NCBI GenBank assembly: GCA_019247865.1
Contig: JAFBAJ010000133.1
Location: 1-5,616, forward strand
From: Acidobacteriota bacterium
GTDB taxonomy: Bacteria; Acidobacteriota; Blastocatellia; Pyrinomonadales; Pyrinomonadaceae
Reading direction: 5' to 3'
DNA: 5,616 bases
Part shown: positions 1-5,616 of the stretch, piece after piece
Position numbering within the stretch: the stretch's first letter is position 1
Layout: every line of letters begins with the position of its first letter
Made by a program: the position numbers and the translations under genes
Notes under the pieces: model-generated
Database searches by the model: none
What the model was told of the DNA's origin: nothing
Seen by the model: the letters and a program-made list of their open reading frames with translations, nothing else

Positions 1-47
1 CGCAAAGAAAGACTTGATTGCTTTCTTTGCGCCTTTGCGCCTTTGCG
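1..47. repeat. Intergenic hairpin with tandem CTTTGCG repeats
   Basis: Positions 1-11 (CGCAAAGAAAG) and 21-31 (CTTTCTTTGCG) are perfect reverse complements around a 9-nt loop. The right arm runs into three consecutive 8-bp units, at 24-31 (TCTTTGCG), 32-39 and 40-47 (both CCTTTGCG). The block lies just past the stop codon of the minus-strand ABC ATPase gene, so it would form near the 3' end of that transcript. Within the window no U-run follows the hairpin in the minus-strand direction; what follows lies beyond base 1. It could be a weak terminator, an mRNA 3'-end stabiliser or a dispersed repeat. The hairpin and repeats are seen directly; the role is inferred. Confidence 0.6.
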
Positions 48-66
48 TGAAATTTTTTCTCAGGCT

Positions 67-822
67 TCATAACTGCAAAGTCTCAACGTAAGCGCGCGCA
101 TATTCATGCGTCGAATGCAGAAACTCATCGGGCGTTGCGAGGAGCACCAGGCGTCCGGCCTGCATGAGCCCGATGCGTGTGCCGAGCATGAGTGCTTCGC
201 GCACGTCATGCGTGACGAAGATGCTCGTCTTGCTGAGACGCGTCATCAAATCCTGAAACTCTCTTTGAAGCCCAGCGCGCGTCAGCGGGTCGAGCGCGCC
301 GAACGGCTCATCAAGCAGGAGCAGCGGAGGCTCTGCCGCCAGCGCGCGTGCGACGCCGACGCGTTGACGCTGCCCGCCCGACAATTCTCGCGGATAACGC
401 GCGGCGAACTTCTCCGGCTCAAGGCCGACGAGCTTGAGCAGTTCGCGCACGCGCTCCTTCACGCGCGAAGCTTCCCAGCCCTCCAGCGCGGGCACGAGCG
501 CGACGTTGCGCTCGACCGTGAAATGCGGAAAGAGCCCCGCCTCCTGAATCACATAGCCCGTGCGCCGCCGCAAGCGAATCACATCCCACTCGGTCGTCGC
601 GTCGCCTTCGACCAGAACCTCTCCCGCCGTCGGCACGAGCAGGCGATTGACGAGCCGCAGCGTCGTCGTCTTGCCGCAGCCGGATTCGCCCAAGAGGACG
701 AGCGTCTCGCCCTGGCGCACATCCAGCTCAAGCCCGTCCAGAATCGGCGCGGGCAGCGCGGGCACGCTGTAGCTCACGCTGCGAAACTCGACGACCGCTC
801 CGGTTGTGTCGGATGAAGTCAA
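67..822 (-). CDS. ABC transporter ATP-binding protein, osmoprotectant/quaternary-amine (OpuBA/ProV-like) type
   Basis: This is the cytoplasmic ATPase subunit of an ABC importer, 251 residues from the chosen start. All nucleotide-binding motifs are intact: Walker A GESGCGKT (45-52), Q-loop around VIQEAG (Q93), signature LSGGQRQR (147-154), Walker B LLLLDEPF (167-174), D-loop GALD (175-178) and the H-loop THD (H205). The stretches LRLVNRLLVPTAGEVLVEG and GLFPHFTVERNVALVP are typical of the glycine betaine/proline/choline group. The protein ends soon after the core fold, without the CBS domains of ProV or OpuAA. An ATG at 1089 would add 89 low-complexity residues and overlap the caspase gene by 242 bp. 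I prefer TTG at 820-822, which leaves a 25-bp gap and has a purine-rich AGAGAGGG just upstream. No permease or binding protein is visible, so the substrate is unknown; partners may lie beyond base 1. The family is certain, the substrate class is not. Confidence 0.88.
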   Translation of the reverse strand: MTSSDTTGAVVEFRSVSYSVPALPAPILDGLELDVRQGETLVLLGESGCGKTTTLRLVNRLLVPTAGEVLVEGDATTEWDVIRLRRRTGYVIQEAGLFPHFTVERNVALVPALEGWEASRVKERVRELLKLVGLEPEKFAARYPRELSGGQRQRVGVARALAAEPPLLLLDEPFGALDPLTRAGLQREFQDLMTRLSKTSIFVTHDVREALMLGTRIGLMQAGRLVLLATPDEFLHSTHEYARAYVETLQL

Positions 823-824
823 TG

Positions 825-832
825 CCCTCTCT
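825..832 (-). promoter_or_regulatory. Candidate ribosome binding site for the ABC ATPase
   Basis: On the minus strand the gap after the caspase stop reads AGAGAGGGCATTG. The GAGAGG resembles a Shine-Dalgarno sequence, and it is the only purine-rich match near a plausible start in this frame. Its spacing to the TTG is short (about 3 nt from GAGAGG), so it supports the TTG start only moderately. No ATG, GTG or other TTG lies between it and the start of the conserved fold; the next in-frame alternatives are GTG codons at residues 16 and 20, which would cut into the first beta strand. Confidence 0.4.
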
Positions 833-847
833 ACTTTCTCATTTTTC

Positions 848-3800
848 TCACTTGCCCTGCGCCGCGCCCGTGCGCGCGATGACGAAGGGGCGCGCGTCCA
901 GGTCGCGGCGATAGAAGACGCGCGGGTGCTGTGCGCTTCTTTTGGCGGGGTCGCCGACCGTCTCTTCGCCTTCGACGAAGGAGACGTCCTCCTGTTCGAG
1001 TATGCGCCCGGCCTGCATCTTTTCAAGCTGCATCTGCGGGACGCGCTCGGTCGCGTAGTCGAGCCATTCGCGCGCAGCGACTGCGCCATCGCGCGGCAAC
1101 ACGTCCGCCGCTCCCTTCTTCAAACCCTCTTCGATCAGCGCGTAGGTCAGATAGCCGTGCCCCAGCTTTGAAGCCTCCATCGCCGCCTGATAACTCTGCG
1201 CCGCCGTCAGGATATACATCCCCTTCTCGTAAGCGAGCTGCGCCAACCCCTTCGAGTTCATCGGCCCGCGCCGCTTCTCTTCCGCTTCCAGAGCCTGTCC
1301 GCTGTTGCAGGCGTCGATCACAAAGAGCAGCTGTCCGGCATCGACTTTTTCGAGCACGCTCTCCAGCTCGCGGTCTGAGATGCTGTGCTCAAGGATAGCC
1401 TGCAAGCCCTCTTTGGTCAGCCCCTTTCGCGCGCCCGTGTAGCCGAGGTCGTGCGGGATCAGAAAGAACTGGTTGCGTTGCGCCGTGCCGTGCCCGGCGA
1501 AGTAGACGATGACCGTGTCCTCCGGCTGCGCGAGCCGGGCGAGGGCTTCGAGCTTCTGCATGATATTGGCCTTCGTCGCTTCACGGTCGAGGAGCTGGAT
1601 GATCTCGACACGCCCGTAAGATTGAAGCCGCAGTTGTTGGCGCTTGAGCTCCGCGCCGAACTCGGTCGCGTCCGCGACAGCATACTTGAGATTGTACTGC
1701 GGATTGGCGTACGCGTTGATGCCTGCGGCGAGCAGGTAGAGCGTGCCCTTGCGCTCCAGCTTGCGGTCGCCGTTGATGACGAGCGTGGCGTCCGCGCTCT
1801 TGATGTTCTCGCGGTTAAAGGCATAGGCGGTGAGGCGGTTCTCTCCGGCGACGATGGGCAGCGTCGCTTCGAGCGTGACGCTCTGTTTGCCACCCAGCAC
1901 GTCGCCGCGAAAGACTTTGACCAGCGAGCCGTTGCGAAACAGTCGCACGTCCTGCGCGCCGCTGCCCTTCGCGTGCTGGTCGTCCGCGGGCGCGTCCGCG
2001 ACCTCTATGCTGACGGTGACGTTGCGCCCGGCCGCAGCCGTCGCAGTCTGTTTGAGCATGATGACGGGCTGCCGTATGTCTTTGCGCGAGATGTTCGATT
2101 CGGCGCGCGGCTGATGTCCCGCGAGGATGTCCGCCAGAAGACCCGGATAAAAGAAGTCCGAGAAGAAGGCTTCGACCGGCGCGGTGTTGAAGGTCTCGCC
2201 GAAGCGCCAGACGATCTGCTGCCACGCGGCGGGCGAGCCGTCGAAGAGCCCGTCCGGCGTGACCACCAGCCATTCTCCATCATCGAGCGAGATCAAGGTC
2301 GCGGCCTCCTTACCGTCCGCCGTGCGCCAGACTTTGACCCTTCCGTCATCGCTCGCGGTAAAGACAAAAGCGCCGTCGGCCGAGACGGTCAGCGCGTGTA
2401 TGTCCGAGCTGTGCCCGCCCAGTTGATACAGCAGCTGCCCGCTTGCCACGTCCCAGACCTGCGCCTGATTCTCGTAGCCTTTGCTGACGCGCAGGCGACG
2501 GTCCGTGCTCTCCGAGCCGTTGAGGCCGCCGTTCAGGAGCTTCTTGCCGTCGGGCGTGAAGACGAGCGAGCGCACACGCTTGTTGTTGACCGCGATGGCG
2601 CGCACTTCGTTTCCGGTCGCGACCTCCCACAGCTTGATCGTGCTGCCGTTGCCCGCGCACGCCACCAGCTTGTCATCCGGACTGAAAGCGATGGTGCGGA
2701 CGGAGGCTTGCAGCGCCGGGAGCGTGCGCACTTCGCGCCCGGTCGCTGTGTCCCAGAGCCGCGTTTCGCCGTCATCGCTGCCGCTCGCGGCCAGACGCCC
2801 GTCGTGGCTGAAGGCGACGACGTAGATGCCGGACTTATGGCCGCTCATGAGGTGCACGGGCTTCAAAGTTTTCACGTCGCGGAGCGCGATGGCATTATCC
2901 TTTTCGACCGTGGCGAAAAGTTTTCCGTCCGGGCTGTAGACGGGAGAGGAAAAGTTCAGCTCGGCGGGCGCAGCCTTGCCCGCGCCCTTCTGCGTCGCCC
3001 GGCCGCCAGTGCTCTCGCGCCGCGTCGTCATGTCCCAGTAGCGCGTCGGGCCTTCGAGGTCAGTCGTGGCGAGCAGCTTGCCGTCAGAGGTAAAGGCCAG
3101 CTCGATCAAAATGGATTTGAGGTCGCCGAGCGGCTGATCCACCTGTCCCGAAGCGAGGTTCCACAAGCGCACTTTTTTGTCATCGCCGCCGACGGCCAGA
3201 AGCTTTCCGTCCGGGCTCAGCGCTAAGGCTTCGAGGCTCGCAGTCTTGCCCGACTTGAGATTGTGTTCCGTGCCCGTCGCAGCGTCCCAGATGCGAAAGC
3301 TCGCGTCGAGGCCCGAAGTCTCTTTGCTGACTTTGTAACCGCCCGCGATGAGGAGCTTGCCGTCCGGGCTGTACGTGACGGCTTCGAGGACGTTGTTCTT
3401 GACATCTATGTGCAGCGTCTCTTTGCCGGTCGCCACGTCCCACAGCTCTATGTTCGACTCCATGTTCGAGGTCGCGATGGTCTTGCCGTCCGGGCTGAAG
3501 GCGAGGCCGTAGGGCACGCTCTTGCCGCGAAACAGCGGCTCATGTTTTTCCGCGTCCCAGATGTACCAGAAATCCGTCCCGCCGGTCGCGAGCAGTTTCC
3601 CGTCCGGGCTGAAGGCGACGGACTTGATCTCCGCGGTCGCGTAGTGCTCGAACGTATCCTTCTGCTCTCCTGTTTTGGCGTTCCAGAGGACGACCGTGTT
3701 GTCGAAGGTCGTCGCCAGAATTGGATCGCCCGTCCCGGTCGGGCGAAAGGCGACGCGGAAGGGCTCTTTCATGCCGCTGCTCGCGGGCACCTGCAGGTCT

Positions 3801-4249
3801 CTGCTCTTCTTCTCGTTGAGGTCGATCACGACCACTCGATCTATCGCGGCGAAAGCGAGCATGCTCTTGTCCGGGCTCAAGGACAAAGAGGTCACGCTTC
3901 TGGCCGAAGGAATATTGCGCAGCACTTTGCCCGTGATGACATCCCACGATTTGATCTCGCGGGTCGAGCCGCTCAAAAGAATTCTGTCCGTCACGAAGAG
4001 CAGCGCGAAGACCGTCCCCGAATGGCCGCTCAACGTCCGCACGACCATCCCCGAACGCACGTCCCAGAGCCGCACCGTCCCGTCCTTACTGCCGCTCGCC
4101 GCGAGCTGTCCGTCCGGGCTGACGGCGACACATCGCACAACGTCCGAATGGTTCGTCTGCACATACAGCTCCGGCTGCTGCGCCTGTACGAGAGAACATG
4201 AGAGAGAGAAGAAAAGAAGCAAGAGAAAGCCGCATTGAGTTTTCATCAT
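848..4249 (-). CDS. Exported WD40-repeat protein with C-terminal caspase-like (peptidase C14) domain
   Basis: The protein has 1133 residues. Residues 1-23 form a signal peptide: MMKTQ, a hydrophobic core LLLLFFSL, and a likely signal peptidase I site VQA|QQ. The Cys at 18 does not sit in a good lipobox. Residues 33-655 hold about 14 WD40 blades. Residues 656-720 contain a WLVVTPDGLFDGS motif, and about 728-826 look like a beta-sandwich. Residues 836-1050 are the caspase-like domain, with catalytic His920 in YFAGHGT and Cys981 in VIDACNSG. An Asp two residues before the Cys resembles metacaspases, which cleave after Arg or Lys; that specificity is inferred here. A charged tail ends in HPRVFYRRDLDARPF. 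The product should act outside the cytoplasm. Start: ATG ATG at 4249/4246, with no Shine-Dalgarno visible. The stop is 25 bp before the ABC ATPase gene. Domain calls are firm; the physiological role is unknown. Confidence 0.93.
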   Translation of the reverse strand: MMKTQCGFLLLLFFSLSCSLVQAQQPELYVQTNHSDVVRCVAVSPDGQLAASGSKDGTVRLWDVRSGMVVRTLSGHSGTVFALLFVTDRILLSGSTREIKSWDVITGKVLRNIPSARSVTSLSLSPDKSMLAFAAIDRVVVIDLNEKKSRDLQVPASSGMKEPFRVAFRPTGTGDPILATTFDNTVVLWNAKTGEQKDTFEHYATAEIKSVAFSPDGKLLATGGTDFWYIWDAEKHEPLFRGKSVPYGLAFSPDGKTIATSNMESNIELWDVATGKETLHIDVKNNVLEAVTYSPDGKLLIAGGYKVSKETSGLDASFRIWDAATGTEHNLKSGKTASLEALALSPDGKLLAVGGDDKKVRLWNLASGQVDQPLGDLKSILIELAFTSDGKLLATTDLEGPTRYWDMTTRRESTGGRATQKGAGKAAPAELNFSSPVYSPDGKLFATVEKDNAIALRDVKTLKPVHLMSGHKSGIYVVAFSHDGRLAASGSDDGETRLWDTATGREVRTLPALQASVRTIAFSPDDKLVACAGNGSTIKLWEVATGNEVRAIAVNNKRVRSLVFTPDGKKLLNGGLNGSESTDRRLRVSKGYENQAQVWDVASGQLLYQLGGHSSDIHALTVSADGAFVFTASDDGRVKVWRTADGKEAATLISLDDGEWLVVTPDGLFDGSPAAWQQIVWRFGETFNTAPVEAFFSDFFYPGLLADILAGHQPRAESNISRKDIRQPVIMLKQTATAAAGRNVTVSIEVADAPADDQHAKGSGAQDVRLFRNGSLVKVFRGDVLGGKQSVTLEATLPIVAGENRLTAYAFNRENIKSADATLVINGDRKLERKGTLYLLAAGINAYANPQYNLKYAVADATEFGAELKRQQLRLQSYGRVEIIQLLDREATKANIMQKLEALARLAQPEDTVIVYFAGHGTAQRNQFFLIPHDLGYTGARKGLTKEGLQAILEHSISDRELESVLEKVDAGQLLFVIDACNSGQALEAEEKRRGPMNSKGLAQLAYEKGMYILTAAQSYQAAMEASKLGHGYLTYALIEEGLKKGAADVLPRDGAVAAREWLDYATERVPQMQLEKMQAGRILEQEDVSFVEGEETVGDPAKRSAQHPRVFYRRDLDARPFVIARTGAAQGK
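1100..1744 (-). other. Caspase-like (C14) catalytic domain within the WD40 protein
   Basis: This segment encodes residues 836-1050. It opens with strand GTLYLLAAGINAY, followed by LKYAVADATEFGAEL, the usual start of bacterial caspase-like p20 folds. The strand TVIVYFAGHG carries His920 (codon 1490-1492) and LLFVIDACNSG carries Cys981 (codon 1307-1309). The following strand GMYILTAAQSYQAAME and the GHGYLTYALIEEGL helix match the part after the Cys in the C14 family. Both catalytic residues are present, so the domain is probably an active cysteine peptidase. Whether it needs self-cleavage or calcium cannot be read from the sequence. Confidence 0.88.
2285..4153 (-). repeat. About 14 WD40 repeats, likely two seven-bladed propellers
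   Basis: Residues 33-655 carry a recurrent pattern, SPDGKLLA followed by a G or D turn and a LWD-like end. I place blades near residues 33, 76, 117, 163, 206, 244, 285, 337, 379, 431, 474, 515, 557 and 615. Fourteen fits two complete seven-bladed propellers. Blade 3 ends VVVIDL and blade 10 ends IALRDV instead of LWD. Blades 7 and 13 have long loops (about residues 305-317 and 576-594), and a Gly/Ala/Lys-rich linker lies at about 413-430. Such propellers act as protein- or ligand-binding platforms; here they precede the protease domain and may hold the substrate or regulate the enzyme (inference). Confidence 0.85.
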
Positions 4250-4271
4250 GAAGAGAAATAAAAAGTGCCGG

Positions 4272-4300
4272 GTTATAAAACAAGAGATGTTAGCTATCAG
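4272..4300 (-). promoter_or_regulatory. Candidate sigma70-type promoter for the caspase gene
   Basis: On the minus strand, CTGATA (4300-4295; 4 of 6 matches to TTGACA) is followed 17 bp later by TATAAC (4277-4272; 5 of 6 matches to TATAAT). The strip from about 4250 to 4330 is clearly AT-rich against GC-rich genes. Transcription would start near 4265, giving a leader of only about 15-20 nt, which agrees with the lack of a visible Shine-Dalgarno before the ATG. The promoter lies just beyond the left edge of the palindromic element. This is a motif match only. Confidence 0.35.
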
Positions 4301-4305
4301 TTTTT

Positions 4306-4488
4306 GTCATTGAAGATGACAAACAATATAGCGGAGGGTGAAACCCTACGATTGCATTACCGGCGCGTATCGTCGCCGAAGGTGACGCACATGCAAGGTT
4401 GATGTGCGTCACCTTCGGCGACGCCTTTGTGCGTGGTCGCGTTCGGAGGGTTTTACCCTCCGCTATATTATCCGTCGCCTTCGGCGAC
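4306..4488. repeat. 183-bp nested palindromic element (REP/MITE-like)
   Basis: The element is symmetric about base 4397 with no insertions or deletions between arms. The inner arms 4371-4392 and 4402-4423 are perfect 22-bp complements around a 9-nt loop. Outer arms 4325-4347 and 4447-4469 match at 22 of 23 bases, and each contains a small hairpin of the form AGGGT-NNN-ACCCT. The outermost arms 4306-4320 and 4474-4488 are diverged copies (about 10 of 15 paired) of a 15-bp unit, GTCGCCNNNGGYGAC, that also occurs at 4372-4386 and 4408-4422. The segments between the outer and inner arms pair poorly. No transposase is encoded. It may be a non-autonomous foldback or REPIN-like element, or a structured RNA between the ligase and caspase genes. 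No U-run follows it on the minus strand, so it is not a standard terminator. Confidence 0.8.
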
Positions 4489-4516
4489 ATCAGGCGGATG
4501 CTTCAAAATATCTTCT

Positions 4517-5616
4517 TTAAGCTATCCGCAAATACTTGATAACTTCTTCCATCGAGCCGTGCCACGAGCCGTGCCAGTTGCGGAGCAGGATGTCCGCGGG
4601 CGAGAGCCCGTCGGCGACGACTTCCTGAAGGAGCACGTCCAGATACGCGACCTCGTCCGGCGCGATGCGCTGCAGGCCGGTCACCGCCAGCTCGACCACT
4701 TCGCGCGCCAGCCGGAGGACGTTGACGCCCGCGCAACTTGCAGCCAGGCCGTGCCGTGCCACCTCACGACGCAGGAGCAGCGCGTCCTCCATCCGTAAGC
4801 GCGGCGCGAGACGCAGCGCCTCTGCCAGCGCCGGACGGTCGTACATCAAGCCCTTCCAGAGCGCCTGCAACGCCATCGTGTGCGCGAGGTCGCCGCAGTC
4901 CGAGCCGCGCAGCTCGATGTGCTGTTTGAGTCGCGCGTCCGTGAAGAGCGTCGTCAGATGATCCGCCCAGTCGCCGAAGACCGGCTCGACCGCGGCACAG
5001 CCGCCGCTCAGAAAATCGCCGAACTTCATCCCCGTCGGCGCGTCCAGGTAAAGGCCGTCGCGCTGCGCGAAGAGCATCGGCACTTCGAGCGCGTACGCGA
5101 CGAACGCGTCGGGCGTGAACGTCTCTTCGAGCGCGGGCGGAGCGATGCCCGTGCGGTCGCTGTCCGTCTCCAGCCAGACGGCCGCGCGTGTTGATTTGTA
5201 GCCCGACGGCTGACCGTTCTCAAACGGCGAGTTGGCGAAGATGGCCGTCACAATCGGCGCGAGACGATTGCCCAGCAGAAATTTCTGCGCCAGGTCTTCG
5301 ACCGCGCCGTAATCCAGATTGGTCTGCACGGCGCAGGTGCGCGTCATCATGTCCCACGCGCGCGCGCCGCGCGTCGCCATGTACGGGCGCATCACTTCAT
5401 AACGCGCTTTGGGAAACCACTGCTGCTCCGCGATCGTGCGCAAAGGGTCGAAGCCGACGGCGAGAAAGGCCAGGCACTCGCCCTCCGCGATCTCGGCCAG
5501 ACGCGCCAGGTAGCGCCGTATCTCCTGCCGCACATCGGAGAGCCTGCGTTGCGGAGCGCCGGAGAACTCGACCTGTCCGCCCGGCTCGACCGTCAGGCGA
5601 TTCATCTGCCCCGCGT
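4517..5616 (-). CDS. Glutamate-cysteine ligase, plant/proteobacterial class (GCS2 superfamily), 5'-truncated by the window
   Basis: This enzyme joins L-glutamate and L-cysteine with ATP to give gamma-glutamylcysteine, the first step to glutathione and, through EgtA relatives, a side step to ergothioneine; it is cytosolic. Counting from the in-frame Met at 5605, the visible part has LTVEPGGQVEFSGAP (4-18), FPKARYEVMRPYM (64-76), DMMTRTCAVQTNLDY (85-99), IFANSPFENGQPSGY (122-136) and DRTG (150-153). These follow the order and spacing of plant GCL: LEPGGQFELSGAP, MPKGRYDIMRNYMP, DMMLRTCTVQVNLDF, ALFANSPF, DRTG. That Met is internal: the frame stays open to base 5616, and the family has roughly 100 more residues before the EPGGQ motif. 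Cys203 may match the second Cys of the plant redox pair, but its partner is missing. Near the C-terminus WHGS occurs twice in tandem (344-351). The choice between GshA and EgtA cannot be settled from this part. Confidence 0.87.
   Translation of the reverse strand, partial: AGQMNRLTVEPGGQVEFSGAPQRRLSDVRQEIRRYLARLAEIAEGECLAFLAVGFDPLRTIAEQQWFPKARYEVMRPYMATRGARAWDMMTRTCAVQTNLDYGAVEDLAQKFLLGNRLAPIVTAIFANSPFENGQPSGYKSTRAAVWLETDSDRTGIAPPALEETFTPDAFVAYALEVPMLFAQRDGLYLDAPTGMKFGDFLSGGCAAVEPVFGDWADHLTTLFTDARLKQHIELRGSDCGDLAHTMALQALWKGLMYDRPALAEALRLAPRLRMEDALLLRREVARHGLAASCAGVNVLRLAREVVELAVTGLQRIAPDEVAYLDVLLQEVVADGLSPADILLRNWHGSWHGSMEEVIKYLRIA
4553..4576 (-). repeat. In-frame 12-bp tandem duplication in the ligase gene
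   Basis: CGAGCCGTGCCA at 4553-4564 is repeated exactly at 4565-4576. On the coding strand it gives WHGSWHGS near the ligase C-terminus. Plant relatives have a single W-G-S-like element here. The frame is kept and the protein ends normally 11 residues later, so the gene is probably still functional. Confidence 0.85.

Noticed and set aside
823..1089. N-terminal extension of the ABC ATPase to the ATG at 1089
   Set aside because: The added 89 residues are Ser/Arg/Ala-rich, low in complexity and overlap the conserved C-terminal coding sequence of the caspase-like protein; the ABC fold begins after the TTG at 822.
1385..3226. Plus-strand open frame of 613 codons opposite the caspase-like gene
   Set aside because: It is antisense to well-supported WD40 and caspase coding sequence. 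Its translation is Arg/Val/Ala-rich, with the regular echoes expected from reverse reading of SPDG repeats, and it shows no recognisable domain.
3263..4201. Plus-strand open frame of 312 codons
   Set aside because: Also antisense to the WD40 blades; its repeats mirror those of the real gene and it has no independent motif.
4184..4249. Lipoprotein signal on the caspase-like protein
   Set aside because: Cys18 is preceded by S-L-S, a poor lipobox, while VQA|QQ just after it is a good signal peptidase I site.
4444..4488. Intrinsic terminator for the ligase gene
   Set aside because: The hairpins at 4444-4462 and 4474-4488 are good stems, but neither is followed by a U-run on the minus strand, so standard intrinsic termination is not supported.
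4325..4488. CRISPR array
   Set aside because: The repeats are few, inverted rather than direct, and have no uniform spacers; no cas gene is present.
4290..4490. Minus-strand 66-codon frame in the intergenic region
   Set aside because: It lies almost wholly inside the palindromic element, has no supporting ribosome binding site that I can see, and has no recognisable protein features.
4427..4798. Plus-strand 123-codon frame
   Set aside because: It runs from the palindrome into the antisense strand of the ligase gene and has no domain.

Overview
The window is GC-rich and coded entirely on the minus strand, so transcription runs from high to low coordinates. No rRNA, tRNA or other taxonomic marker is present. 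Three things together recall soil Acidobacteriota of the Blastocatellia type: an exported WD40/caspase-like protein with strong codon bias to G/C, a plant-type glutamate-cysteine ligase, and short dispersed hairpin repeats between genes. This placement is an inference, not a demonstration.

Layout in order of transcription. (1) 5616-4517: a glutamate-cysteine ligase of the plant/proteobacterial class (GCS2 superfamily, which also holds EgtA), cut at its N-terminus by the window edge. (2) 4516-4250: a 267-bp intergenic stretch dominated by an exactly centred nested palindrome (about 4306-4488), then an AT-rich strip with a candidate sigma70-type promoter. (3) 4249-848: an 1133-residue protein with a signal peptide, about 14 WD40 blades, a beta-sandwich-like linker and a C-terminal caspase-like (peptidase C14) domain whose His and Cys are both present. 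(4) 822-67: an ABC transporter ATPase of the osmoprotectant/quaternary-amine (OpuBA/ProV-like) type, 25 bp downstream of the caspase gene and probably started at a TTG. (5) 66-1: an intergenic end with a perfect 11-bp hairpin and short tandem CTTTGCG repeats.

The caspase gene and the ABC ATPase gene are close enough to share a transcript. The ligase is separated from them by the palindromic element. No shared pathway is proven. One speculative link is low-molecular-weight thiol metabolism: ligases of this superfamily make gamma-glutamylcysteine, and OpuB-like ABC systems include ergothioneine importers. The exported caspase-like protein is the most unusual gene here. Its substrate, its activating signal and any relation to the transporter cannot be read from the sequence.
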